Positions 16,111 through 24,089 of a DNA stretch of 44,865 bases are shown here, piece after piece (the stretch's first letter is position 1; every line of letters starts with the position of its first letter). The DNA comes from a virus. The stretch covers positions 1 through 44,865 of the IMG/VR virus record IMGVR_UViG_3300024259_000061; one strand, 5' to 3'. Below the pieces are notes generated by a model that saw only the letters and a program-made list of their open reading frames with translations, had not been told where the DNA came from and ran no database searches. Made by a program: the position numbers and the translations under genes.

Positions 16111-17029
16111 TTTCTTCCTCTATAGATAATAGTTTTTTAAAATCATAAGTTTTTTGTAGATATCTATCAATAACTATCTTCAACGGAATTATATTCCAAC
16201 CTCTAGAAACAATACCACCTTCAGTTGCATTTATAAAAATTCCATTTGCCTGATTTCCTACAACCATATCTTCTAACCAATAAGCATAAGTTTGTAAAGA
16301 AGAATTTGTTATAATTGGATTACAATTTATATCTTCTTCTATTTTTTCCTGAAAAGGAAACTTTTCGGCTTTTTCCAATGTTCCAGAAGCATGATGCTGT
16401 GCTGGATTATAATAACCAGAATCTTTACCGATTAAAATTATTGGATCAGCTTTTAGTCCTCCAGTAGCAAACGCAAACGCTATGGAAGTAACACATCCAC
16501 CAGACCCTAAGAATCCTTTTGGGCCTGTAAATTGATCTGGGACTATCTGGCAAAACATGCTCTTCTCAGATGGAAAAACATTATACCAAAAAACATCCAG
16601 ACCTAACTCCTCTATCCGATCTATTGTTTTTGGATGGACATAAGAATCTACGAGAGTAATTACACCCTTCAATTTATCTTTTTCTATATTATCAAAGAAC
16701 CCAGAGACTCTTTCTTTACTGTCTGCTATAACAATAACATCGGGAATAACTCCAATATTTAGTATAGGAACAACCGCAGAATCAACTGCAATTATTAGTG
16801 CTTTATTTTTTACTTGTGTTAGTAAGCCTACATTTTTGTCAAGAGAAGGGCCAGCAGCCACAATAACTACTGGCAAACTCTTAGCTTTATCAAATAGTTT
16901 TACTACACCTTTTCCTGCTTTGATTCTATCTTCATTTGCTACGATATTTCTTGCCCATTCGCCCAAGCGAGATTTTAACGTATTTTCAGATATTTGACTA
17001 ATTAATTCTGTTCTGTCTTGTCGTGACAT
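15980..17029 (-). CDS. Maf/MptE-like (DUF115) nonulosonate transferase candidate
   Basis: 349 residues. The core (about 50-300) has a Rossmann-like start VVIVAAGPSLDKNV, DVIVIADSKE, GSGGCVTSIAFAFA and IILIGKDSGY, which fit the 6-HMPK MptE-like/Maf family. In flagellated bacteria Maf proteins transfer pseudaminic or legionaminic acid to flagellin Ser/Thr. Next to NeuA and NeuB genes, a transferase role is the natural reading; the acceptor is unknown. The last 60 residues are a charged, low-complexity Lys/Glu/Ser tail whose DNA overlaps the neuA-like gene. Confidence 0.8.
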   Translation of the reverse strand: MSRQDRTELISQISENTLKSRLGEWARNIVANEDRIKAGKGVVKLFDKAKSLPVVIVAAGPSLDKNVGLLTQVKNKALIIAVDSAVVPILNIGVIPDVIVIADSKERVSGFFDNIEKDKLKGVITLVDSYVHPKTIDRIEELGLDVFWYNVFPSEKSMFCQIVPDQFTGPKGFLGSGGCVTSIAFAFATGGLKADPIILIGKDSGYYNPAQHHASGTLEKAEKFPFQEKIEEDINCNPIITNSSLQTYAYWLEDMVVGNQANGIFINATEGGIVSRGWNIIPLKIVIDRYLQKTYDFKKLLSIEEENEKVDSGTNSDKKKQKAKEQKPEEDRKPVSGRVTFSSGKKEQT

Positions 17030-17046
17030 ATCCGTTTACCCTTTAT

Positions 17047-17442
17047 TTAAAATATTAACAATTTAGCAACAACTGTAGTAGTATCACAATCTACCCATAA
17101 ATGAGTACTTGTAGCCATAGTAGCTCTTGATTTATAAAAATTAGCTGCTTTATCTTGAGCAACAGCCAAAAATCCTATAGGAGTTCTGCCCAAGCCATGA
17201 GTAACTATAGTAGTAATATTTAAAGTAGCTGTAGTAACAGAAGCCATTATAGCGTCTAATTTACCAGTAACTACCCCATGAGTTCCACTACCCATACCAA
17301 CAGCACCACCAGCTAATTTTGAATTTGTTACAGCAGAATTTTGTATAGCTGCTGTAGTTACCTGAGAACCAGCTAAAGTTATAGAAGAATTGACTACTAA
17401 GGAATTAACGTCAATTTTAGATTTAAATCTTGTTTGTGCCAT
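17047..17442 (-). CDS. Fibre-like/structural protein, 131 aa
   Basis: The start at ATG 17442 has GGAGGTG upstream; upstream in-frame codons are not needed. The N-terminal half has repeats of the kind SAVTNSKLAGGAVG, common in trimeric fibre stalks and beta-helical virion parts. The C-terminus is compact and beta-rich (IVTHGLGRTPIGFLAVAQ). It lies just after the capsid gene and its terminator, in front of the glycan cassette. A capsid-associated fibre is a reasonable guess. Confidence 0.6.
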   Translation of the reverse strand: MAQTRFKSKIDVNSLVVNSSITLAGSQVTTAAIQNSAVTNSKLAGGAVGMGSGTHGVVTGKLDAIMASVTTATLNITTIVTHGLGRTPIGFLAVAQDKAANFYKSRATMATSTHLWVDCDTTTVVAKLLIF

Positions 17443-17534
17443 GCGTTTCACCTCCATTTCGTGTATGGTATTGCTGATACTGCATGGAAAAAATATCAAC
17501 ATTGCTAATAAGGAAGAGACTCCCTACAACATTA

Positions 17535-17590
17535 CCAAAAAAATAAATAAAAGAGGAGAAGAATATGATTCCTCAAAATTCTTCTCCTCT
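17535..17590 (-). terminator. Rho-independent terminator after the capsid gene
   Basis: A 13-bp perfect stem (AGAGGAGAAGAAT / ATTCTTCTCCTCT) is followed on the minus strand by TTTTATTTATTTTTTT. It would end or thin transcription past the highly expressed capsid gene and lower expression of the glycan cassette downstream. Confidence 0.85.
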
Positions 17591-17619
17591 ATCCAGGATA
17601 GGATATTAAGAATAAATCC

Positions 17620-18774
17620 TTATGCTACTTCTGATTTTAAGACATACTTATAATCAAAAGTATTACAGCCTCCATAATAGCTAACTTTATAACGACTAAC
17701 AATATCGTTTTCGAAAGCTTTTTCCGAAGTAGAAGTCTGTTCGGAAGTCTCAATAGGCCAAATCCATCCCCAATAAGTCTGACGAGCAAAGTTACCAAAA
17801 AACCAATCGTTGGTATCAGTATCAGATAAGAGTGGATGAGATAAGATTCTAAAAGAACCTCTATGAATGTTAGTGGAACGATCAGCAGTATCGGGATCGC
17901 CCTCAGATTCTAACAATTTTCGAGCAGTTTTTTCTAATTCAGGTGGAATCAATAATGTGATAGGAGTACCCAAATTCACATACTGACCTTGCTGATTTTT
18001 CATTTTTTTCAATTTATACATAGCTTCAGATATTCCATCAGTAGAAAGAGCAGTCGTGATAAGATTATCGTTAGCATAAGAAGAACTATCAAACGTATGA
18101 GTGTTTGCAAACATAGTTCGAGCAGTTCCATCCCAGAAAAGGGAGTTATTAGCAGATTCACCAGTAGCAGTACAAGCTACAGAAGTAGCTTTTTCTAAAA
18201 TATACTGAGCACGATGATAACCAGCCATCTCACCAATCTGTCTTGCACGTTGCAAAATTTGCCCTGTTTGATCGAATAAAATCATTTCTCTTGTTAAACT
18301 GATAATACGTCCAAATTTGCTTGATTTAAGCATGACATATTTTTCAGTTAAGACTGATTCTTCGTAAGGCATACCTTCTCCAACTTTCTCCAAACCTTCA
18401 GGAGCGTTGAATCCAGCAATTTTTTCTTCTGGACGAGATACTGGCAATTCTGTAACCAGAGTACTAATATCTCCCATTGCGAGTTCATAAGCTTCAATAA
18501 CTTTCGGGTGCAGTAACGCTTTTGTTACTGTAGGAAAGCCAGTTGAAGTAATAGCTTCAGCAATTCTCGCAGAACTTGCTGTAGCCATGTCTAGTTTACC
18601 TTCGGGATTACAAAAAACATCAAACATTTCTCTAATGGAGATTTCTTCAGGTTTTACCTTTCCCTCTTTAAGCAAAGACTGTAACTGTTTTGCAGTATTA
18701 GCCAAACTTTTGGGAACGTCACCGTTAGTAGTGTTTGAGTTAGCTTCGTATAATCGTTTAATTGACGTAGGCAT
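17620..18774 (-). CDS. Major capsid protein (Mu gpT-like)
   Basis: 384 residues behind GGAGGTG. An N-terminal arm (about 1-90) precedes a region with PEEKIAGFNAPEGLEKVGEG, ITLLIPPELEKTARKLLESEG, FRILSHPLLSDTDTNDWFF and a strand-rich C-terminus. The LIPPxLE..AR.LL pattern followed by a Trp/Phe-rich strand is typical of gpT-type heads, which share the HK97 fold. The gene follows the protease/scaffold and decoration genes and has its own terminator, as expected for the most abundant head protein. Confidence 0.85.
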   Translation of the reverse strand: MPTSIKRLYEANSNTTNGDVPKSLANTAKQLQSLLKEGKVKPEEISIREMFDVFCNPEGKLDMATASSARIAEAITSTGFPTVTKALLHPKVIEAYELAMGDISTLVTELPVSRPEEKIAGFNAPEGLEKVGEGMPYEESVLTEKYVMLKSSKFGRIISLTREMILFDQTGQILQRARQIGEMAGYHRAQYILEKATSVACTATGESANNSLFWDGTARTMFANTHTFDSSSYANDNLITTALSTDGISEAMYKLKKMKNQQGQYVNLGTPITLLIPPELEKTARKLLESEGDPDTADRSTNIHRGSFRILSHPLLSDTDTNDWFFGNFARQTYWGWIWPIETSEQTSTSEKAFENDIVSRYKVSYYGGCNTFDYKYVLKSEVA

Positions 18775-18792
18775 CTAATTTCACCTCCAATA

Positions 18793-19203
18793 TTAAGTTT
18801 TATCAAATAATTTACCTAATGCAACAGTGTCAAACAATACTCGAATTCGAGTTGTTGCTGTTCCACGTTCCAAAGCCCATGCTAACACTTGAGTACTATT
18901 AGCTTCAAGAGAATACTGTCCTGCATAGCCCAATGTATCACCAACATTATATGTTGACGAAGCAACACTGCAATCAATAACACCACGTAACAATACAGTG
19001 ATACTTGCAGTATCCCCACTAGCTGATGCTTCATAAGCCAACCCTAAAAAATTTGCATCCAGAGTTTCCTTATCCAGTACGTAAGCATATCCACCACTAG
19101 CGTATAAAAAATCACCAACAGCGATAACTGTAGTAGATTCTGCACGGGTTCTGCATCTATCAGTTCGCATATCCGCTTCATGAAGAATCGTTGGTTTAGC
19201 CAT
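18793..19203 (-). CDS. Head decoration protein (DUF2190-like)
   Basis: 136 residues, strong GGAGGTG site. Beta-rich with IAVGDFLYASGGYAYVLD, FLGLAYEASASGDTASITVLLRG and a C-terminal strand. This is the pattern of small capsid cement or decoration proteins that lie between scaffold and capsid genes. Assigned from pattern and order. Confidence 0.65.
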   Translation of the reverse strand: MAKPTILHEADMRTDRCRTRAESTTVIAVGDFLYASGGYAYVLDKETLDANFLGLAYEASASGDTASITVLLRGVIDCSVASSTYNVGDTLGYAGQYSLEANSTQVLAWALERGTATTRIRVLFDTVALGKLFDKT

Positions 19204-19221
19204 TTAATTTCACCTCCAAAT

Positions 19222-19710
19222 TTAATCGTTTGTTAAAATTTTTAATGCTTCATCTTCAGAGATTTCCTTGGATTCTTTTACACCTTCATCCTTTTTCTCA
19301 GTGTCTTCAACTTCTTCTTTTACTTCCCCGACACCTTCAACTTTTCCAGAAACAGAAAGAACAAGTTCTTCACGTTCTGTAATTCGTTTTTTAATCTCTT
19401 CATCAGATTCAAATTTCATAAGGTCAGATTTAAAAGTTTCAGTAATATGCCGTTCCTCTAATTTAGATTCTTTCAACATAACGTCTATCTCGGATTCTTT
19501 TTTAACCTCTGCCTCTTTTACTTTGTAGTCATCTACAACAGATTCCAATGATGTTTTTTCTTTCTCGACTTCTTGCAAACTAGTTTTGACCGTTTCCAAT
19601 TCCGTTTTAATAGATTTCAATTCACCATCTTTTTCTGATTCCTGAACAACTTCGTCTTTAATTAATTTCACTAGTTCAGGGTGTTTTTCTTTCAATTCAT
19701 TAACGTCCAT
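19222..19710 (-). CDS. Scaffold protein from internal start (162 aa)
   Basis: An in-frame ATG at 19710 (MDVNELKEKHPELVK) is preceded by GAGGTG with an 8-nt spacer inside the protease gene. The product would be the Glu/Lys-rich coiled-coil C-terminal third alone. Nested scaffold genes of this type are known from lambda and Mu. Expression here is inferred from the ribosome binding site. Confidence 0.65.
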   Translation of the reverse strand: MDVNELKEKHPELVKLIKDEVVQESEKDGELKSIKTELETVKTSLQEVEKEKTSLESVVDDYKVKEAEVKKESEIDVMLKESKLEERHITETFKSDLMKFESDEEIKKRITEREELVLSVSGKVEGVGEVKEEVEDTEKKDEGVKESKEISEDEALKILTND

Positions 19711-20610
19711 CTTATTTTCACCTCGCTTATAGTTAGTTTCTATAATACCTAATTCACCGTCTTCTGCAACATTTTCTCGAACAATATCAAGAATTTTATC
19801 TGATCCATGTTCTTGGATAGCCTCATATATAGCTACTTTTGTAAAATCAAGTTCTAGCATTGCTTTCTTAAAATCATCAAAACCTGTGGATAACACAGCA
19901 TTTAATTCTTCGGAAGAAATTTCTTCTCCATCATCAGGCCACTTATATTCACCCATAATATGCCACAAATAACTCTCAAAACCCTGAAACAATCTATAAA
20001 ATTGTTTATAATTAGAATTAACATAATCATCCATAGATTTAATTACTTCAAAAACCTGTAAAGGATCAAAACCATCAGGAACTCCAGCAACTAATCTCAT
20101 AACTTGCCCTCCAGCACTTGGATTCTGTACAAAATCAGCAGAATTAAATTTTATAATCTCTTCTACTACTCTACAATCCTGCCCCTCCATTTCCCCTTCT
20201 CTAACCTTAGCTCTAGCATCAATACTTATCCCAACTTCTTCAGGGTATTTCTTGATTCTCTCTAGTAACCAATCATCACTCTCAAAAACATGAATTTTTG
20301 CATATGCTCCTCCATCTTCATAGTACGCCTCTGTTATCTGAGCACTCCAATCCCTCATGTCCCTACCAATATATGATCCCTGATTCTGAGTAAGAAGATG
20401 ATTAATATACATTTTCTTCTTTTCCAGTAAATGAGGAACAAATGATTCTACTACATTAGCAGAGTAATAATTACCATTTTTACTAAGACCCTCTTGAATA
20501 ACTCGTATTAGTACATTCCTGCCAGATTCATCAACTACTGCCTCAGTAAGATTAGGAACATCTACTACTACATTGTAATTCTTAAGTTCTACTTCTTTCT
20601 TTTTACTCAT
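19222..20610 (-). CDS. Prohead protease-scaffold fusion
   Basis: 462 residues. The N-terminal ~180 residues look like an assemblin/gp21-type prohead protease: GLSKNGNYYS, INHLL (H71), EEVGISIDA (S129) and a later NSADFVQNPSAG segment. After a linker the C-terminal part (from about 300) is highly charged coiled coil typical of a scaffold core. The protease matures the prohead and removes the scaffold before packaging. An in-frame internal start with its own ribosome binding site gives a separate scaffold product, as in lambda C/Nu3 and Mu I/Z. Confidence 0.8.
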   Translation of the reverse strand: MSKKKEVELKNYNVVVDVPNLTEAVVDESGRNVLIRVIQEGLSKNGNYYSANVVESFVPHLLEKKKMYINHLLTQNQGSYIGRDMRDWSAQITEAYYEDGGAYAKIHVFESDDWLLERIKKYPEEVGISIDARAKVREGEMEGQDCRVVEEIIKFNSADFVQNPSAGGQVMRLVAGVPDGFDPLQVFEVIKSMDDYVNSNYKQFYRLFQGFESYLWHIMGEYKWPDDGEEISSEELNAVLSTGFDDFKKAMLELDFTKVAIYEAIQEHGSDKILDIVRENVAEDGELGIIETNYKRGENKMDVNELKEKHPELVKLIKDEVVQESEKDGELKSIKTELETVKTSLQEVEKEKTSLESVVDDYKVKEAEVKKESEIDVMLKESKLEERHITETFKSDLMKFESDEEIKKRITEREELVLSVSGKVEGVGEVKEEVEDTEKKDEGVKESKEISEDEALKILTND

Positions 20611-20639
20611 AACTATTTCACCTGTCTCTTCTATGAGTT

Positions 20640-21167
20640 TTAATTTATAGTATACTTACCTAAAGCTTCCCTCTTGTCCTCTGGAATCCAGAGATGACTA
20701 AAAGAAAGTGATTTGTATTCTACTTCAAAACTGTTGGTTAATGTTCTTTTTTGGAACTTTTCCCATACTTTATATTTAATGACAGAAATCGGATCACCTT
20801 CAGTATAATAGGAACTAAATCTATTGTATTTTTCCTTTTCCAACGGCTCTAGCCGTTCTGTCCATTTTATTCTATCTTGAGAAATAATAATATCCTTAGT
20901 ATCTCTCCTAGCAAATACAACTGCTAAATCATCCCCGAAACCTGCAAGTTCATGACATCTATGAGCAAGTCCAGGACACTGAATTACAAAATAACTTTTA
21001 CTCTCTATTAACTTAACTAAAAGACTGTAATCAGATATATTTACTGATTGTTCTTGAAAATATTCATAACCCAACTCGTCAGCTATTATTTTTGCACTTA
21101 TTTTTGTTCCTGCTCTTTGTGGGCCTGTTAATATTATCTTAGTAAACTTCTTTAATTCTTCAAACAA
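20640..21167 (-). CDS. P-loop protein, sulfotransferase-like
   Basis: 175 residues from a TTG start. ILTGPQRAGTKISAKIIADEL matches the 5'-phosphosulfate binding loop (PQRxGT) of the sulfotransferase family, and AVVFARRDTKDIIISQ resembles the 3'-phosphate binding strand-helix. Such enzymes move sulfate from PAPS to a hydroxyl or amine. A kinase-type P-loop function is an alternative because the lysine in GTK could serve as a Walker lysine. It is the first large gene after the attenuator region and precedes the protease gene. Confidence 0.6.
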   Translation of the reverse strand: MFEELKKFTKIILTGPQRAGTKISAKIIADELGYEYFQEQSVNISDYSLLVKLIESKSYFVIQCPGLAHRCHELAGFGDDLAVVFARRDTKDIIISQDRIKWTERLEPLEKEKYNRFSSYYTEGDPISVIKYKVWEKFQKRTLTNSFEVEYKSLSFSHLWIPEDKREALGKYTIN

Positions 21168-21173
21168 TTAACA

Positions 21174-21314
21174 CTAATTCCTATTAAATTTTTTCTGTTT
21201 TTGTGATTTTGGTTCTGAGGGTTTTTCTTTTGGTTTTGTAACTTTCTTTAAAAATGCTTCAATCTTTTCGATTTTATCTTCTAACTCTTTTAACCTTTTT
21301 CCGAATGTTGACAT
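21174..21314 (-). CDS. Small coiled-coil protein, 46 aa
   Basis: A very strong GGAGG site (spacer 6) lies right after the terminator hairpin. The product starts MSTFGKRLKELEDKIEKIEAF and becomes Lys/Pro-rich. It is too short for a family call. Its position as the first gene past the attenuator suggests a leader-controlled or regulatory role. Confidence 0.6.
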   Translation of the reverse strand: MSTFGKRLKELEDKIEKIEAFLKKVTKPKEKPSEPKSQKQKKFNRN

Positions 21315-21325
21315 ATTGTACCTCC

Positions 21326-21367
21326 AAATAAAAAAGCCAGCAATAGAATTAAATCTACTGCTGGCTT
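21326..21367 (-). terminator. Rho-independent terminator/attenuator upstream of the head operon
   Basis: The minus strand folds AAGCCAGCAGTAGA against TCTATTGCTGGCTT (one mismatch), followed by a TTTTTTATTT tract. It lies about 70 nt downstream of the promoter at 21442-21470 and touches the ribosome binding site of the next gene. Either it ends the upstream accessory operon or it attenuates the head operon. Confidence 0.82.
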
Positions 21368-21441
21368 AGTTTTATATCTTTACCAGAGTTTATTTTATAT
21401 AAAAAATAGTAACTATCTGTTCACTAATATAATGTGATACT

Positions 21442-21470
21442 AATATAGTGTTTTTTTTTGTTAATGTCAA
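21442..21470 (-). promoter_or_regulatory. Strong sigma70-type promoter for the head operon
   Basis: On the minus strand TTGACA (21470-21465), a 17-nt spacer containing an A9 run, and TATATT (21447-21442). The -35 is perfect and the -10 has 5 of 6 consensus bases. Expected start near 21435, transcribing leftward through the attenuator into the head genes. Confidence 0.8.
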
Positions 21471-21491
21471 GTACTTTTTTCACAAATCACC

Positions 21492-21779
21492 CTATTTTGT
21501 GAAAATTTTATCAAAAATCTCCTTATAAACAGTCTCTAATTTAAAAGTTTGTGAGTCTATCTTCATATTTTCCATACAGTTATCTGATATTCTTACTGCA
21601 AGTGTCCCATAAAAATTTCCTTCATTAAATTTATCTAAAAGGAGCATTATGTTAGCCCATATAGGTGTAGATGATGGAGTTATAGCCTCTCTATCCATAG
21701 CTATGACTAATTTTTTATTAACTTCATCTAGTATCCTGTCCATATCTTCATCAGTATAAAAATCTTCTCCGTTTATCAT
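21492..21779 (-). CDS. Hypothetical protein, 95 aa
   Basis: An acidic helical protein (FYTDEDMDRILDEVNKKLVIAMD) with good ribosome binding site GGAAGGA. Its start overlaps the NanE-like stop by a few bases, so the two are probably translationally coupled. No family recognised. Confidence 0.65.
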   Translation of the reverse strand: MINGEDFYTDEDMDRILDEVNKKLVIAMDREAITPSSTPIWANIMLLLDKFNEGNFYGTLAVRISDNCMENMKIDSQTFKLETVYKEIFDKIFTK

Positions 21780-22456
21780 ACAAGTCCTTCCTTCGTTAAT
21801 AAATTAATAATAGTATTTGGATCATGTATAGCCTTACCTATTGTAACGTATTTCGCCCTCTTTTTTAATTCTTTATAATTCTTAAGATTTACTCCACCTT
21901 CTATATTAAGATGCTTCAAGGCGAACTCTTTATCCACTTTATCTAAAACTTTCCAATGTAATCCCTCAGCAAATGTAGTACTTACTATAGGAAAATTAAA
22001 TTCAGTTTGAGTGTAATCATATTGTTCATATTTTAAATCTGCCCAACATCTTTTAAAATAATCAGTATACACAATAAATTTATTATCATTAAAAACTAAA
22101 ACTGAATGATAATCCTTCCAATTTAAAAGGTTGTCTTTATGTATTTCTTTACTGAGCCTCATATCCACTGCTACGAAATCTGCACCAGCCAAAAAACATC
22201 TCTTAGCATGATTATCTGTAGGAGTGATATAATTAGGATATGCAAAGTCCTTTATTAGACCAACTACACATTTCCCTGAATAATCCTTTGCAAATTTTAT
22301 ATTATCTTCCCCTTCCACTCTGAGAGCAACAACATTAGGATTGCCACTAACTATTTTAATAAATTCCTTCTCTCTAGATTTCCAATCACTAAGATAACAA
22401 GAAACAATTAATCCAGAATCTGGTAATGGAGAAGATGGTAGCTTAAAATCACTCAT
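21776..22456 (-). CDS. nanE-like: NanE-like N-acylglucosamine-6-phosphate 2-epimerase
   Basis: 226 residues, a TIM-barrel of normal NanE length. GLIVSCYLSD, VVALRVEGEDNIKF, VVGLIKD, YITPTDNH, AGADFVAVD and, near the end, IEGGVNLKNYKELK then YVTIGKAI follow the NanE family in order. The family interconverts ManNAc-6-phosphate and GlcNAc-6-phosphate. In this phage it could feed the NeuB-NeuA-Maf genes 6 kb downstream with a ManNAc-type precursor. The DFAYPN stretch and the region around 130-150 differ from typical NanE, so substrate may differ. Confidence 0.75.
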   Translation of the reverse strand: MSDFKLPSSPLPDSGLIVSCYLSDWKSREKEFIKIVSGNPNVVALRVEGEDNIKFAKDYSGKCVVGLIKDFAYPNYITPTDNHAKRCFLAGADFVAVDMRLSKEIHKDNLLNWKDYHSVLVFNDNKFIVYTDYFKRCWADLKYEQYDYTQTEFNFPIVSTTFAEGLHWKVLDKVDKEFALKHLNIEGGVNLKNYKELKKRAKYVTIGKAIHDPNTIINLLTKEGLV

Positions 22457-22770
22457 TCTATAACCTCGTCCAATTGTTTAATAATAGTAAGTAACCCATC
22501 TCCGTCTAATCCTTGCTCCATACTAGTTGTAGCCGTTGTATCCCAATACCCTTCTACACTTACTTCTGGATTAGCTATTTCAATAGTAACAGATATAGGG
22601 CAATCCTGCTCCATAGATATATTAACATTAGTACAAGGAATAAGTCTCCCTGCACTATCAGTTACTCTAATTTGGGAGAACCCCCCCTTACCACCGTAAT
22701 GTATCTTTAAATATCCTGTTTCTAATATATCGTTATCAAAAAGCCAAGGTTTTTTACTCTTTTTTGGCAT
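22453..22770 (-). CDS. Hypothetical beta-rich protein, 105 aa
   Basis: ATG at 22770 with AAGGAG 6 nt upstream is preferred to the TTG before it. The protein has a beta pattern (YLKIHYGGKGGFSQIRVTDSAG, CPISVTIEIANPEVSVEGYWD) and resembles small virion-associated proteins. It overlaps its neighbours by a few bases at both ends, as in an operon. Function unknown. Confidence 0.6.
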   Translation of the reverse strand: MPKKSKKPWLFDNDILETGYLKIHYGGKGGFSQIRVTDSAGRLIPCTNVNISMEQDCPISVTIEIANPEVSVEGYWDTTATTSMEQGLDGDGLLTIIKQLDEVIE

Positions 22771-23032
22771 CAATAGCTCCTTGGTTCATATCAAGATTAA
22801 ATCTAGTTAAATTAATCATATACTTAAGTTCATTCAACATAAAACTAATCTCAGATAATTTACCCTCATCCATCCTATATGTCATACCTTCAATATCAAC
22901 ATGATCACCAAAACCTACACTACCATCTTCAAACATAAAAGCAGTAAATGCAAATTTAGGTTTGGGGTCTTCTACTTCTTGTACTTCTTGATTAAACAAA
23001 ACATCACTATCTACAACTTTTTTATCTGACAT
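22754..23032 (-). CDS. Hypothetical protein, 92 aa
   Basis: Start chosen at ATG 23032 because GGAGG lies 5 nt upstream. An acidic N-terminus precedes FTAFMFEDGSVGFGDHVDIEG and an amphipathic helix (LSEISFMLNELKYMINLTRF). Unknown function. Confidence 0.6.
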   Translation of the reverse strand: MSDKKVVDSDVLFNQEVQEVEDPKPKFAFTAFMFEDGSVGFGDHVDIEGMTYRMDEGKLSEISFMLNELKYMINLTRFNLDMNQGAIDAKKE

Positions 23033-23043
23033 CAAAACCTCCA

Positions 23044-23130
23044 TTACTTTAAGATTAATTTAAATATACTTTCAGTAGGTTCTCCTTCATAATCAAAAAC
23101 AGTTATTACAAAATTCTGACCTTGGAACAT
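23044..23130 (-). CDS. Very small protein, 28 aa
   Basis: ATG at 23130 behind AAAGGAGAAG, stop overlapping the next gene's upstream region. The peptide begins MFQGQNFVITVFDYEGEPTE. Tight spacing and the ribosome binding site suggest it is real; function unknown. Confidence 0.5.
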   Translation of the reverse strand: MFQGQNFVITVFDYEGEPTESIFKLILK

Positions 23131-23131
23131 A

Positions 23132-23368
23132 TTATTCTTCTCCTTTTTTAAAATAATTCTCACACTCGTATACGGGAGTTACTAGAGGTCCACCTTTCAT
23201 ACGACATATTGTATATAACATATTTGCCCACAAACAATTTTCCTCATCTCCTGGAAAAAATCTTCCACAAGTCCAACATAAACAGTGATCCCTATGTTTC
23301 CCTTTAACTTTTTTAATTACATAAACTGATGTATCATGATGTAAATATCTCTCTACTTTATTTTTCAT
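23132..23368 (-). CDS. Cys-rich zinc-binding hypothetical, 78 aa
   Basis: ATG at 23368 with AGAGG upstream, overlapping the previous gene's stop. DHCLCWTCGRFFPGDEENC and a late ECENYF supply a cysteine cluster for one zinc. This is one of a run of small zinc proteins between 23 and 26 kb. Confidence 0.6.
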   Translation of the reverse strand: MKNKVERYLHHDTSVYVIKKVKGKHRDHCLCWTCGRFFPGDEENCLWANMLYTICRMKGGPLVTPVYECENYFKKGEE

Positions 23369-23369
23369 A

Positions 23370-23609
23370 TTAATACCTCTCTTCTGCATCTACTATTCTT
23401 ATAAAAGAACTAAAAATTTCCTTAGCACAATCTTCACATAAATCACAAAATGCATTCTTTAAATCTCCAGGATAACTGGAGTAATATCCCCCACTATGAG
23501 CAATCTCCCACCACTCTTCCCCATTTACTTCTATTCTTTTTTTGCACTTATCACAAGATACTGATACTAATTTAGAATCAATTTTTTGTATATTCTTATA
23601 ATATTTCAT
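23370..23609 (-). CDS. Small zinc-ribbon protein, 79 aa
   Basis: CDKCKKRIEV and a second FCDLCEDCAKE pair make a four-cysteine ribbon around a Trp/Tyr-rich middle (EEWWEIAHSGGYYSSYPG). Similar small ribbon proteins are common phage accessory proteins of unknown role. Confidence 0.65.
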   Translation of the reverse strand: MKYYKNIQKIDSKLVSVSCDKCKKRIEVNGEEWWEIAHSGGYYSSYPGDLKNAFCDLCEDCAKEIFSSFIRIVDAEERY

Positions 23610-23620
23610 ACTATTATCTC

Positions 23621-23860
23621 CTACAGATCAGGGGTTTTACTTCCATTACCTTGTTGCCATTTCTTAGTTAATTTAATATGATCAGCCACTGAAACAATCA
23701 TTGCAGTATCAACACCACAAAATATAGCAGCACTTAACCAAGCTTCCATAGCAGGAATCATGCACTTATCTTTAGCTCGAATAAGAAATACAGGTTCAGT
23801 TTCTCCAATTTTTTTCTCTGGGTCTTGGATACGATTATAATCTTTTCTTGCATGTTTCAT
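23621..23860 (-). CDS. Conserved phage hypothetical, 79 aa
   Basis: Begins MKHARKDYNRIQDPEKKIGETEPVFLI. The ARKDYNRIQDP...PVFL(I/L)RA(K/Q)DK pattern is seen in many phage and host small proteins I recall as uncharacterised. The ATG overlaps the preceding gene's stop region. Confidence 0.65.
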   Translation of the reverse strand: MKHARKDYNRIQDPEKKIGETEPVFLIRAKDKCMIPAMEAWLSAAIFCGVDTAMIVSVADHIKLTKKWQQGNGSKTPDL

Positions 23861-24075
23861 TCTTGAATCTCCTTAAGTTTAGTTTTACCATGTCCTTTAA
23901 TGCAATCTTCAGATACACACTTACCATCGTAATCTACCTGTATCCCTCCACAACCTTCACATAATACTACAGGATATTTACCAGCTTTATTTTGTTTTTT
24001 AGTACAAAATCCCTTTAAATCTTTGTAGTCTTTTCCAAATAATTCTATACTACATTGTTTACAAAAATCTGCCAT
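23857..24075 (-). CDS. Small zinc-ribbon protein, 72 aa
   Basis: FCKQCSIELFGKD then LCEGCGGIQVD and CVSEDC provide a zinc site. The protein resembles widespread phage ribbon proteins of about this length. GAGGGATGAGATT precedes the ATG. Confidence 0.65.
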   Translation of the reverse strand: MADFCKQCSIELFGKDYKDLKGFCTKKQNKAGKYPVVLCEGCGGIQVDYDGKCVSEDCIKGHGKTKLKEIQE

Positions 24076-24089
24076 AATCTCATCCCTCT

